The notes beneath the pieces were generated by a model, which saw nothing but the letters and a program-made list of their open reading frames with translations, did not search any database and was not told where the DNA came from. Made by a program: the position numbers and the translations under genes. Below are positions 6,450-14,367 of a DNA stretch of 24,753 nt, piece after piece; position 1 is the stretch's first letter; every line of letters starts with the position of its first letter. Source of the DNA: Nocardioidaceae bacterium (GTDB lineage: Bacteria > Actinomycetota > Actinomycetes > Propionibacteriales > Nocardioidaceae); contig JACCYS010000354.1 in the NCBI GenBank assembly GCA_013696365.1, positions 1-24,753 of the forward strand, in the 5' to 3' direction.

Positions 6450-8432
6450 TCAGCGGACGAAGGCGGTGAAGGTGTCCAGCGACTCGGGGTTGGCCAGCGC
6501 CCCCCTGGCGGCGGCCTCGTCGACCGGCACGCCCAGCAGGATGCGCTTGACCGGCACCTCGAGCTTCTTGCCTGACAGCGTCCGCGGCAACGCGTGGACC
6601 ACGTGCACCTCGTCGGGTACGTGTCGCGGCGAAAGATGGGTACGCAGCTCGCGGCCCACCCGCCGGCGCAGGGCGTCCGCAGCCTCGATCCCGTCGGCAA
6701 GAACCACGAACAACATCAGTCGCCCGGCACCACCCTCGGCGTCCTCGAGGTGCACCACCAGGCTGTCGGCCACCTCGGGCATCGCCTCCACGACGGAGTA
6801 GAACTCCGCCGTCCCCAGCCGCACCCCGCCGCGGTTGAGCGTGGCGTCGCTGCGGCCGGACAGCACGCACGAGCCGTCCGCATCGATCGTGATCCAGTCG
6901 CCATGGCGCCACACACCGGGAAAGTCCTCGAAGTACGCCGCTCGGTAGCGCGAGCCGTCGGGATCCCCCCAGAAGCCCACCGGCATCGACGGCATCGGGG
7001 CAGTGATCACCAGCTCGCCCTGCTCGCCGACGACTGACCTGCCGGCCGGGTCGTACGCCTCGACCGCACAGCCGAGGCAGCGCCCGGCGATCCGGCCAGC
7101 GTGCACGGGCAGCAGCGGCGATCCGCCGACGAAGCCGGTGCACACGTCGGTGCCGCCGGAGAAGCTCGACAGCAGCACGTCGTCGCCGACCGCCTCGTAC
7201 ACCCAGCCGAAACCCTCCGGCGGCAGCGGCGCGCCAGTGGAGCCGACCCCGCGCAGGGTGGACAGGTCGGCGATCTCTCGGGGCAGCAAGCGCGCCTTGC
7301 GGCAGGCCAGCAGGAACGGTGCGCTGGTGCCGAAGTAGGTGACGGCATGCTCGCCGGCCAGCCGCCACAGTGCCGACAGCCCCGGCCAGGCGGGATCGCC
7401 GTCGAACAGCATCACGGTCGCGCCGACGCCGAGGCCGGATACCAGGTAGTTCCACATCATCCAGCCGGTGGTGGAGAACCAGAAGAACCGGTCGGATGAG
7501 CCAAGGTCCATCTGCAGCCCGAGCGCCTTGACGTGCTCGAGGGTGATACCGCCGTGCCCGTGCACGATCGCCTTCGGCAGGCCGGTGGTGCCCGAAGAGT
7601 AGAGAACGTAAAGCGGGTGGTCGAAGGCCAGCCGCTCGTACGCCGGCTCGGCCGGCTCGGCGAGCAGTTGTTGCCAGGTCAGGTCGCCGGCCGACAGCCC
7701 GGCGTCGGCGTCAAGGGCCGACAGCCCGGCGTCGGCGTCAAGGTAGGGAAGCTGCACCACGTGGCGCAGGCTCGGCAGCTCGGCCCGGATCGCCGCCACT
7801 TGGTCGCGCCGGTCGACCGGCTTGTCGCCGTAGCGGTAACCGTCGACGGCGACCAACACGACCGGCTCGATCTGGCTCCACCGGTCGACGACGCTGCGCG
7901 TGCCGAACTCCGGCGCGCACGACGAGAACACCGCACCCAGGCTCGCGCAGGCCAGCAGCAGCACCAGCGCCTCGCTGATGTTGGGCAGGTACGCGGCGAC
8001 TCGGTCGCCGCGCTGCACCCCCAGGCGCAGCAGACCGGCCCGGGCGCGGGCAACCTGGTCGCGCAGCTCGGCCGCGGTTAGCTCGCGGGTCGCCTGGCTC
8101 TGGCTGACGCCGACGACCACCACGTCGTCGTCGCCTCGCCCGGGCAGCGCCAGCATCGCCTCGGCGTAGTTGAGCCGCAGGTCGGGAAACCACCGCGCAC
8201 CCGGCATCGACGTCTCGGCGAGCACTACCCCGGCATCGCCCTCGTACGGCACCGCGAAGTGGTCGAGCACGGTCCGCCAGAAGCCGTCGAGGTCGTCGAC
8301 CGACCACTGCCACAGGTCGCCGTAACCGTCGAAGCTGCGGCCCGTTCGAGTCTCCGCGTCCTGCATGAACGCGCCGACGCGTGTCGACTCACGGGCGTGG
8401 GGCGCTGGCTGCCACAGCAACTCGGCGTTCAT
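6450..8432 (-). CDS. acetoacetate-CoA ligase (acetoacetyl-CoA synthetase)
   Basis: ATP-dependent ligase of the ANL superfamily that activates acetoacetate to acetoacetyl-CoA through an acyl-adenylate, feeding ketone-body carbon into central or lipid metabolism. The product is 660 aa, close to the family norm. An ACS-type N-terminal region (about 35-95, with WFPDLRLNYAE) precedes the AMP-binding core: LYSSGTTGLPKAIVHGHGG (277-295), STTGWMMWNY (320-329) and GDW (511-513). The adenylation motifs SGRSDATLNRGGVRLGTAE (525-543) and LPRTLSGKK (615-623), with the catalytic Lys of SGK at 622, follow. ATG 8432 has AGGA (8440-8443) at 7-nt spacing. An in-frame TTG at 8450 is less likely. Residues 231-248 are a tandem duplication (see repeat). 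Propionate or another short acyl substrate is possible, but the overall motif pattern favours acetoacetate. Confidence 0.88.
   Translation of the reverse strand: MNAELLWQPAPHARESTRVGAFMQDAETRTGRSFDGYGDLWQWSVDDLDGFWRTVLDHFAVPYEGDAGVVLAETSMPGARWFPDLRLNYAEAMLALPGRGDDDVVVVGVSQSQATRELTAAELRDQVARARAGLLRLGVQRGDRVAAYLPNISEALVLLLACASLGAVFSSCAPEFGTRSVVDRWSQIEPVVLVAVDGYRYGDKPVDRRDQVAAIRAELPSLRHVVQLPYLDADAGLSALDADAGLSAGDLTWQQLLAEPAEPAYERLAFDHPLYVLYSSGTTGLPKAIVHGHGGITLEHVKALGLQMDLGSSDRFFWFSTTGWMMWNYLVSGLGVGATVMLFDGDPAWPGLSALWRLAGEHAVTYFGTSAPFLLACRKARLLPREIADLSTLRGVGSTGAPLPPEGFGWVYEAVGDDVLLSSFSGGTDVCTGFVGGSPLLPVHAGRIAGRCLGCAVEAYDPAGRSVVGEQGELVITAPMPSMPVGFWGDPDGSRYRAAYFEDFPGVWRHGDWITIDADGSCVLSGRSDATLNRGGVRLGTAEFYSVVEAMPEVADSLVVHLEDAEGGAGRLMLFVVLADGIEAADALRRRVGRELRTHLSPRHVPDEVHVVHALPRTLSGKKLEVPVKRILLGVPVDEAAARGALANPESLDTFTAFVR
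7689..7742 (-). repeat. 27-bp perfect tandem duplication inside the acetoacetate-CoA ligase gene
   Basis: Two identical, adjacent 27-bp copies (7689-7715 and 7716-7742) encode the nonapeptide LDADAGLSA twice (residues 231-239 and 240-248). The insert is in frame and lies between the N-terminal region and the AMP-binding motif, where ANL enzymes usually tolerate a variable surface loop. The absence of any difference between the copies points to a recent duplication, or less likely an assembly artefact. Confidence 0.9.
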
Positions 8433-8463
8433 GGTCGCATCCTGCCGCAACCGGTTTGAGACG

Positions 8464-8505
8464 GTGAAGACCCCGTGGAATGCATGCCTGCCACGGGGTC
8501 TTCAC
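8464..8505 (-). terminator. strong hairpin terminator downstream of tRNA-Pro
   Basis: A perfect 15-bp stem (8464-8478 with 8491-8505) encloses a 12-nt loop. It begins 7 nt beyond the tRNA-Pro 3' end on the minus strand and precedes the acetoacetate-CoA ligase gene. There is no T tract on either side, as is common for actinobacterial terminators. It separates the tRNA transcript from the downstream gene. Confidence 0.8.
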
Positions 8506-8511
8506 ACAGCG

Positions 8512-8585
<74 letters not shown>

Positions 8586-8596
8586 AACGAGCCGAG

Positions 8597-8602
8597 AGCC
8601 TA
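8597..8602 (-). promoter_or_regulatory. putative -10 box of tRNA-Pro
   Basis: On the minus strand TAGGCT (TAnnnT) lies 11 nt upstream of the mature tRNA 5' end, in the 35-bp gap after the metallophosphoesterase stop. No clear -35 is seen. The tRNA could also be read from the upstream gene. Confidence 0.3.
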
Positions 8603-8620
8603 CACGCGCGGCGGCGTCAC

Positions 8621-9529
8621 TCAGCCCGGCGGGGACTCCAGTGTGAGCAGGCTCGCCTCCGGACGGCACGCGAACCGCAACGGTGCAAAAGGGGAGGTAC
8701 CGAGACCTGCCGAGACGTGCATCCACGCAGTGCGACCGTCAGTGCTGTGGCGGTGCAACCCGCGGCACCGCGCGGTGTCCAGATCACAGTTGGTGACCAG
8801 AGCCCCCCTGCCCGGAACCCGCAGTTGACCGCCATGGGTGTGTCCGGCGAGCACCAGTGGCCACCCACTGCCCACGAAGCGGTCCAGCACCCGCGAGTAA
8901 GGGGCGTGTGCTATGGCGATCGCGATCGCTGGGTCTTGGGGCTCACCGACCGCATCGAGGTCGTCATAGGCCAGGTGCGGGTCGTCGACGCCGGTCATCT
9001 CCACCACCCGGTCGCCGACGTCGATGAATGCTCTGGAGTTGTCCAGGTCGACCCACCCACGGCCCGTGAGTGCGGAAATCAGGTCACGCCACGGCAGCTC
9101 AGCTCCTGCCCGGTGCGTGTCCTGACCCGAAGGCAACAGATACCGGGCCGGGTTCTTCAGGATCGGGGCGAAGTAGTCGTTGGACCCCAGCACGAATGCT
9201 CCCGGGGCTTCGAGCAGTTCATCGAGGCAATCCAGCACGGGTTGCACTGCATCGTGGTGTGCAAGAAAGTCGCCGGTTACCACGACTAGATCGGGAGCCA
9301 GGTCGGCGAGCTCACGGATAAAATCTGCCTTGCCGTGCTGGCTTGGCGTCAAGTGCAGGTCGGACAGGTGCAGCAGCCGCAACGGCCGCTGCCCGGCTGG
9401 TAACACCGGCACCCGGAACGTTCGCAACACGTACGCCTGGGACTCCCAGCGTGCGTAGGCCAACCCTGCCAGGCCACCGACGAGTGGCGTAGCGGCCGCA
9501 AGGCGGGCGGCAAAGGAGGTGGGTCGCAC
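8621..9529 (-). CDS. membrane-anchored metallophosphoesterase
   Basis: Calcineurin-like phosphoesterase with a binuclear metal centre. The substrate is unknown. It is the actinobacterial protein usually found beside ponA2 and wblA/whiB4. The product is 302 aa. A weakly hydrophobic N-terminal segment (about 5-25) may anchor it or act as a signal. Metal-binding motifs in order are LSDLH (55-59, D57/H59), TGD (85-87), GSND (115-118, where many relatives have GNH[DE]), a histidine in IAHAP (H208) and GHTHGG (229-234). The start is GTG 9529. Only 25 bp separate it from the divergent GatB/YqeY gene, and no ribosome binding site is evident, so a leaderless transcript is likely. Confidence 0.88.
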   Translation of the reverse strand: MRPTSFAARLAAATPLVGGLAGLAYARWESQAYVLRTFRVPVLPAGQRPLRLLHLSDLHLTPSQHGKADFIRELADLAPDLVVVTGDFLAHHDAVQPVLDCLDELLEAPGAFVLGSNDYFAPILKNPARYLLPSGQDTHRAGAELPWRDLISALTGRGWVDLDNSRAFIDVGDRVVEMTGVDDPHLAYDDLDAVGEPQDPAIAIAIAHAPYSRVLDRFVGSGWPLVLAGHTHGGQLRVPGRGALVTNCDLDTARCRGLHRHSTDGRTAWMHVSAGLGTSPFAPLRFACRPEASLLTLESPPG

Positions 9530-9535
9530 TAGCCC

Positions 9536-9548
9536 AGGCTGTCAGACT
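9536..9548. promoter_or_regulatory. back-to-back putative -10 boxes between divergent genes
   Basis: CAGACT (9543-9548, plus strand) lies 6 nt before the ATG at 9555. CAGCCT (9541 down to 9536, minus strand) lies 6 nt before the GTG at 9529. Both keep the A2 and T6 of TAnnnT but have C at position 1. The two boxes form a 13-bp near-palindrome with a single central base. If real, both transcripts would be leaderless, with promoters reaching into each other's coding sequence. Confidence 0.3.
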
Positions 9549-9554
9549 GTCGCA

Positions 9555-10019
9555 ATGAGTGAGCTGAAGGACCGACTGCGTGCCGACCTGACGGGTTCGA
9601 TGAAGGAGCGCGACCGGTTGCGGGCCAGCACGCTGCGGATGGCGCTGACTGCGGTGACCAATGCGGAGGTCGCCGGTAAGCAGGCACGCGAGCTCGACGA
9701 TGGCGAGGTCACCGGTGTGCTGGTGAGCGAGGCTAAGAAGCGACGTGAGGCAGCCACCGCGTACGACGATGCGGGCCGAGCGGAGCTGGCTGCCAAGGAA
9801 CGTGCGGAAGCCGACGTGCTGGCCACTTACCTGCCGCAGCCTTTGAGCGAGGACGAGCTGGTCCAGCTGGTGACCGCCACCGTCGAATCCCAGGGAGCCG
9901 CAGGGAAGGGGATGTCAGCGATGGGACCGGTGATGGGGCAACTGAAGCCCAACGTCGCCGGTCGCGCCGATGGAGCGGCGGTCGCCGCCGAGGTGCGGCG
10001 CCAGCTCACCGGGGGCTGA
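9555..10019 (+). CDS. GatB/YqeY domain-containing protein
   Basis: The product is 154 aa, the usual size for stand-alone YqeY proteins, which resemble the tRNA-binding C-terminal tail domain of GatB in the Glu/Asp-tRNA amidotransferase. The exact role is not known. The N-terminus MSELKDRLRADLTGSMKERD and the segment ATYLPQPLSEDELVQLV (about 96-112) are typical, as is GMSAMGPVMGQLKPNVAGRADG near 124-145. The protein is helical and charged, without signal or membrane segments. It starts at ATG 9555, divergent by 25 bp from the metallophosphoesterase and convergent by 12 bp with the penicillin-binding protein gene. Confidence 0.9.
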   Translation: MSELKDRLRADLTGSMKERDRLRASTLRMALTAVTNAEVAGKQARELDDGEVTGVLVSEAKKRREAATAYDDAGRAELAAKERAEADVLATYLPQPLSEDELVQLVTATVESQGAAGKGMSAMGPVMGQLKPNVAGRADGAAVAAEVRRQLTGG

Positions 10020-10031
10020 CTTCACACGGGC

Positions 10032-12389
10032 TCAACGGACTGGGCCGTCATCTCCCGGTCCACCACCGGGTCCGGTGCCGCCGGGTCCACCGCCGCCCGG
10101 TCCACCGCCGTTGACCGGTGGTCTAGGCGCACCCTCGGACAGGTAGATGAGCACCCGCTGCCCCCGCGCCATCTCGACACCGGCACCAGGCTCGGTCTTG
10201 GCGACCGTACCTTCCGGATAGATCGACTGGACCCGGGTGGGTGCCGCGACGGGCTCCAAGTCGGCAGCCCGCAGCTGCGCTGCCGCCACGGCGAACGACT
10301 GCCCCCCGAGGAACGGCACGTCGACGCCCAGCCCACCCAACTTCGACTCGTCGACGGGCGCGAAGTCCTGGTCAGGGAGCCACTGCTGGATGACGCCCAT
10401 CGCGCGCTTCCACATGGGGCCGGCGAGGCTGGAGCCACCAATCTCGTCAAAGCTCAACGGCCGACCGCCGACGGTCTGACCTTCTAGTGATATCGGGCTG
10501 CCCTCCTGGTTGGCGCCGGCAATCATCGACGACGCCACCAGGTTCGGGGTGTAGCCCATGAACCACACTGCCTTGTTGGCCGTGGTGGTGCCGGTCTTGC
10601 CAGCCGATACCTGGCTGAGAGTCAGCCCGTTGGAAGCGCCGAAGCCGCCGTCCTCTTGCACCCCGCGGAGCACATCGTTGATCGCATCACCGACGGCAGG
10701 GGAAAAGACCCGCTTGCACTGGTTAGCCGGGGAGTTGACGAGCCGGCCATCCGCATCCCGGATGCTGATAATCGGATTGGCGGGGCAGTACGTCCCGCGG
10801 GCGGGGAAGGCTGCGTAGGCGGCCGCCATCCCCAAGGGGCTGACGTCGGTCGGCCCGAGGGTGAATGGCGCCACCTCGTCCGCCACCGGCACATTGATGC
10901 CCAACTGACGGACCATTCTGACGGCGGGGCAGATGTTGGTGAGCTGCTCGAGCTGGGCGAAGTAGGTGTTCACGGACTGCTGGGTGCCCGTGTACATGTC
11001 GAACCGCCCGGTGCCGGTCGAGTTGTCGGCGCCCCAGGGGGCCACGTTCGCGCCGGCGCAGTTCTGCACGGTGCCCTGCTCGACGCGATACTTCTGTGGC
11101 GAGGTGAACGTTGTGCTCAGCGGCAGACCCTGCTTCAACGCGGTGGCCAGCACGTACGCCTTGAATGTCGACCCCGCCTGGAAGCCGGCTGCGCCGCCGA
11201 CATCCTTCGGCACCAGATAGTTGAGGTAGGTCTCGCCACTATTGGCGTTTCGACCCATCGGCCGAGACTGTGACAGCGCGCGCACCTCACCGGTGCCCGG
11301 CTCCACCAGTGCTATCGCCCCGATCGCCGAGTCGGTCGGGTTGACGCGCTCGCGGACCGCCTGGTCGGCTGCTCGCTGCATACGCGGGTCGATGGTGGTC
11401 TTGATGGTCAGCCCACCGCCAAGGAACCCGTCCTCGCGTTGCGAGCGCGTCTGGCCCAGCGCCGTGCTGTTCAACAGATAGATGCGGGCGAAGTCGCAAA
11501 AGAACGGGGCCGCGGTGCTGACGCACCCGTTCGGCGTCTGGGTGACGTTGAGTCCGAGCGGCGAGGCGATGGCGCGACGGGCTGCCTTGCGCTTGATCAC
11601 CTTCAACTCGGCCATCCGGGCCAGCACGGTGTCGCGTCGCTCGCGGGCGGTGGCCGGGTTCAACGTGGGGTTGTAGGCGCTCGGGTTCTGCACCAGACCT
11701 GCCAGCGTGGCCGCCTGCTTCAGCGTGAGCTGGTCGGGCGGGACAGAGAAGAACTGCCGCGCGGCAGCGGAGATGCCGTAAGCCCCGTCCCCGAAGAAGG
11801 CGATGTTGAGGTAGGACTCGAGGATCTCGCGCTTGGAGTGCTCCTGCTCATATGCCATCGCAAACTGCAGCTCCTGCAGCTTCCGAGCGACGGTCTGCTC
11901 GGTGGCAGCCTCATACTGTGCGCGGGTGTCGGCCTTGGAGACCAGTATTTGCTTTATCAACTGTTGAGTGAGGCTGGAGCCGCCCTGGGTGGGCTGACCC
12001 AGGACGTTGTTGACCAGCGCCCGGCTGGTGCCCTGCACATCGAGCGCGCCGTGCTTGAAGAAGCGGGAATCCTCGATGGCCAGCAACGCCCGCTTCATCA
12101 CCGGCGCCACCTTGCTCAGCGGCACACTGACGCGGTTCTGCGCGTAGAAGTACGCGATGGTTTTCCCGTTCGAGTCGAGCACTTTGGTACGTTGCGGCAG
12201 CGTTGCCTCGTCGAGCTCGGTAGGCAGATTCTCGATGCCGGCGGCGACCTCGCGGGCGGCGATCCCGGTCAACCCGGCGAATGGCAGGGCCAAACCGGCC
12301 ACCAGCATCCCGGCCAGCGCACTGACCACGACAAGGACGACAATTCGTCGCAGCACGGTTCCGACGACCGCCAGTGGGTTTGCAGACAT
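10032..12389 (-). CDS. ponA2: bifunctional class A penicillin-binding protein with PASTA domain (PonA2-like)
   Basis: Polymerises lipid II glycan strands and cross-links stem peptides in the cell wall. The product is 785 aa. It has a short cytoplasmic N-terminus and one membrane span (about 13-45). The GT51 transglycosylase domain shows the catalytic Glu in AIEDSRFFKHG (104-114, E106) and GGSSLTQQLIKQ (136-147). The transpeptidase domain has the nucleophile in GSTFK (S407, K410), SVN (472-474) and KTG (598-600). A single PASTA domain (about 687-753) is followed by a Gly/Pro-rich tail. Six extracytoplasmic cysteines (289, 298, 444, 487, 535, 558) could form disulfides. The order next to wblA and the metallophosphoesterase matches mycobacterial ponA2. 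ATG 12389 was chosen because it directly precedes the membrane span and lies 7 nt after a -10 box. Confidence 0.93.
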   Translation of the reverse strand: MSANPLAVVGTVLRRIVVLVVVSALAGMLVAGLALPFAGLTGIAAREVAAGIENLPTELDEATLPQRTKVLDSNGKTIAYFYAQNRVSVPLSKVAPVMKRALLAIEDSRFFKHGALDVQGTSRALVNNVLGQPTQGGSSLTQQLIKQILVSKADTRAQYEAATEQTVARKLQELQFAMAYEQEHSKREILESYLNIAFFGDGAYGISAAARQFFSVPPDQLTLKQAATLAGLVQNPSAYNPTLNPATARERRDTVLARMAELKVIKRKAARRAIASPLGLNVTQTPNGCVSTAAPFFCDFARIYLLNSTALGQTRSQREDGFLGGGLTIKTTIDPRMQRAADQAVRERVNPTDSAIGAIALVEPGTGEVRALSQSRPMGRNANSGETYLNYLVPKDVGGAAGFQAGSTFKAYVLATALKQGLPLSTTFTSPQKYRVEQGTVQNCAGANVAPWGADNSTGTGRFDMYTGTQQSVNTYFAQLEQLTNICPAVRMVRQLGINVPVADEVAPFTLGPTDVSPLGMAAAYAAFPARGTYCPANPIISIRDADGRLVNSPANQCKRVFSPAVGDAINDVLRGVQEDGGFGASNGLTLSQVSAGKTGTTTANKAVWFMGYTPNLVASSMIAGANQEGSPISLEGQTVGGRPLSFDEIGGSSLAGPMWKRAMGVIQQWLPDQDFAPVDESKLGGLGVDVPFLGGQSFAVAAAQLRAADLEPVAAPTRVQSIYPEGTVAKTEPGAGVEMARGQRVLIYLSEGAPRPPVNGGGPGGGGPGGTGPGGGPGDDGPVR

Positions 12390-12394
12390 GCCAT

Positions 12395-12413
12395 CGAGAC
12401 TACGACAGTCTCG
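12395..12413 (-). promoter_or_regulatory. leaderless ponA2 promoter overlapped by a 19-bp dyad
   Basis: On the minus strand TAGTCT (12402 down to 12397) is a TAnnnT box 7 nt upstream of the ponA2 ATG. It lies inside a perfect inverted repeat, CGAGACT-ACGAC-AGTCTCG (7-bp arms, 5-bp spacer), which has the size of a typical operator. The rest of the ponA2-wblA intergenic region (12414-12622) contains an AT-richer island at about 12469-12500 and a TACGGT box at 12541-12546 that could serve wblA. I see no further gene there. Confidence 0.5.
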
Positions 12414-12622
12414 ACCCGGCTCCAGGGATGGTCGCGGACGGCGGGGCCCGCCGCCATCGAGGCCCCACCAGCACAACATGGCTACAAATGACTATGCCTA
12501 ACCCACCAGAGTGGTCTTTCGCCGATGGTGGTCGGCTGCCTACGGTTTGGACTGGAGCCAGAGGCGCCGCCGGAAGTCACCGGCAGTGGCCTGGGGGCCG
12601 ATCCGACGTTGGGGGCTGCACG

Positions 12623-12940
12623 ATGACGGTGATTGACGACTGGGCTGAGCGCGCTGCATGTAAGCAGAGCCCGCCCGACGAGTTGTTCGTTCGCGGTGCT
12701 GAGCAGCACCGCGTCAAGCAGATCTGCACGGGTTGCCCGGTGCGCACCGAATGCCTGGCCGAGGCGCTGGACAACAACATGGAGTGGGGGGTGTGGGGCG
12801 GCATGACCGAGCGGGAGCGTCGGGCGCTGCTGCGTCGTCGACCCAACGTCCTGTCTTGGCGCCGTCTGCTCGAGGCCGCCAGGGATGAGCACCACCGCGC
12901 GACCGGAGTGTCTGCCGAAGCCACCCACATCGCCAGCTGA
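12623..12940 (+). CDS. wblA: WhiB-family iron-sulfur transcriptional regulator, WblA/WhiB4 type
   Basis: Small redox- or NO-responsive regulator that holds a [4Fe-4S] cluster and typically acts with the principal sigma factor. The product is 105 aa. The cluster ligands are C13, C35, C38 and C44 (C-x21-C-x2-C-x5-C). The WhiB signature GVWGG is at 56-60, followed by a basic helix, RERRALLRRRP (64-74). The N-terminus MTVIDDWAERAACK and the sequence through SWRRLLEAAR closely resemble Streptomyces WblA, and divergence from ponA2 matches whiB4 in mycobacteria. The frame is open upstream (ATG 12491), but that extension has no family similarity. ATG 12623 is therefore chosen, preceded by a weak GGGGG. 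A 5' UTR of roughly 75-120 nt is likely. Confidence 0.92.
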   Translation: MTVIDDWAERAACKQSPPDELFVRGAEQHRVKQICTGCPVRTECLAEALDNNMEWGVWGGMTERERRALLRRRPNVLSWRRLLEAARDEHHRATGVSAEATHIAS

Positions 12941-13056
12941 ACAGCAATGCGCCGCCCCAGTTAACGACCGCAAGGTTTTTTTCGGACGCGCGGCAACCGA
13001 TCGGCCTGCTGGCGCGTCTGGATACATGACGGAGGGAAACGGCAGGGGGACCGGCC

Positions 13057-13086
13057 AAGAGCGGCAGGCGTGAGTCTGCCGCTCTT
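13057..13086. terminator. bidirectional hairpin terminator between wblA and the ArsA pair
   Basis: A perfect 11-bp stem, AAGAGCGGCAG/CTGCCGCTCTT, encloses an 8-nt loop in the 209-bp convergent gap 12941-13149. The A- and T-bearing ends give a short T run in either direction. A T7 run at 12977-12983 lies upstream without an evident stem. No gene is supported in this gap. Confidence 0.75.
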
Positions 13087-13149
13087 GCGGCGTCCGGTGC
13101 CGGTCAACGTAGTGTCGCTGCCTCCGCATCGAAGGGGACCTGGCGTCGC

Positions 13150-14367
13150 TCACCCCGCCGCGAGCAGGTCGCCGACCTGGCGCAAACCGTCGAGGTCGTG
13201 CACGTCGCCGGCAAGGGCGACCACACCGACCGTCGGGACCTCAGGGTGCGCGCCTGCGAAGCCCTTGCGCAGCCGGTCCTGCCGCTGCCGTTGCCGCGCG
13301 CGCTCGGCCTGGATCAACAACAGCCCGGCCGCCACCTCGTGCTGTTCACCGGTCTGGTCGACGAGCTGCTGGGCCGCGCGCTCGGCGGCGCTGGCGCTGA
13401 CCGCCGGTACGGCTTCGGCCTGCACCCGGTTGACGACCAGCCCAGCCAGCGGCATGTGCTCGCTGCCCAGCCGCTCGACGAAGTAGGTGGCTTCGCGCAG
13501 CGCGTCTGGCTCAGGGGTAGCAACAACCACGAAAGCTGTACCGGACGCCTGCAGCAGCGCGTACGTCGCCTCGGCCCGCTGCCGGAAGCCACCGAAAAGA
13601 GTGTCGCAAGCCGCGATGAACGTTTGCATGTCGGTGAGCACCTGCGCTCCCAACACCTTGTTCAGCGCCGACGTGACGACCCCCAGGCCCACTGAGAGCA
13701 GTCGGGCGGGGCCGCGCGCGGGGGCTAGCAGCATCCGTACGAAACGTCCGTCGAGCAGCGAGGCCAGGTGCTCAGGGGCGTCCAGGAAGTCCAACGCCGA
13801 CCGCGAGGGTGGGGTGTCGACGATGATGAGGTCCCAGCTCGCTTCGGCTTCGGTCTGGGCATGCAGCTGTCCGAGTTTCTCCATCGCCATGTACTCCTGG
13901 GTGCCGGCAAAGGAGCTGGACAACGCTACGTAGAACGGATTCTCCAGGATCTGCTGCGCCTTGACCGGGTTGGCGTGCCCCTCGACCACCTCGTCGAAGG
14001 TGCGCTTCATGTCCAGCATCATCGCGTCGAGGCGACCGGCTCCGTCGCTGCCGGCGACCGGCCGGGGGATGTTGTCCAGCTCGTCGAGCCCGAGCGCCTG
14101 GGCAAGCCTGCGGGCCGGATCGATCGTCAGCACCACCACCGAGCGACCGCGCTCGGCGGCCCGCAACCCCAAGGCAGCCGCCGTCGTGGTCTTGCCAACC
14201 CCACCAGAGCCGCAGCACACGATGATTCTCGTGCCCGGGTCATCGATCAACTGGTCGACGTCGAACGGCACCGGTGCTGTGGAACGCGTGCTGGCGCTGC
14301 CCCGAGGTGGCGATGAGTGTCCCCGGGAACGGCGCTGCCCGGCGGGCTCGCGTCGCCGGGCGTTCAT
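13150..14367 (-). CDS. ArsA/Get3-like ATPase, second subunit (Rv3680-like)
   Basis: P-loop ATPase of the SIMIBI ArsA/Get3 family, 405 aa, second of an adjacent pair. The P-loop is CCGSGGVGKTTT (51-62). The signature lysine of deviant Walker A motifs is replaced by Ser54, as in the mycobacterial Rv3680-type subunit, while the second Lys (K59) is present. Further motifs are TIDPARRLAQALG (81-93) and VDTPPSRSALDFLD near 195. A basic, disordered N-terminus (about 1-35) precedes the core. There is no arsenite-binding Cys triad and no ArsB gene nearby, so arsenite export is unlikely. A Get3-like chaperone or heteromeric ATPase role is inferred. ATG 14367 overlaps the stop of the first subunit (ATGA). 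Confidence 0.88.
   Translation of the reverse strand: MNARRREPAGQRRSRGHSSPPRGSASTRSTAPVPFDVDQLIDDPGTRIIVCCGSGGVGKTTTAAALGLRAAERGRSVVVLTIDPARRLAQALGLDELDNIPRPVAGSDGAGRLDAMMLDMKRTFDEVVEGHANPVKAQQILENPFYVALSSSFAGTQEYMAMEKLGQLHAQTEAEASWDLIIVDTPPSRSALDFLDAPEHLASLLDGRFVRMLLAPARGPARLLSVGLGVVTSALNKVLGAQVLTDMQTFIAACDTLFGGFRQRAEATYALLQASGTAFVVVATPEPDALREATYFVERLGSEHMPLAGLVVNRVQAEAVPAVSASAAERAAQQLVDQTGEQHEVAAGLLLIQAERARQRQRQDRLRKGFAGAHPEVPTVGVVALAGDVHDLDGLRQVGDLLAAG

Noticed and set aside
11439..12491. 350-codon open frame on the plus strand opposite ponA2
   Set aside because: Antisense shadow of a catalytically intact penicillin-binding protein.
13026..13073. 15-codon open frame before the wblA/arsA2 terminator
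   Set aside because: Too short, no clear ribosome binding site, and it ends inside the hairpin loop. Not supported as a leader peptide.
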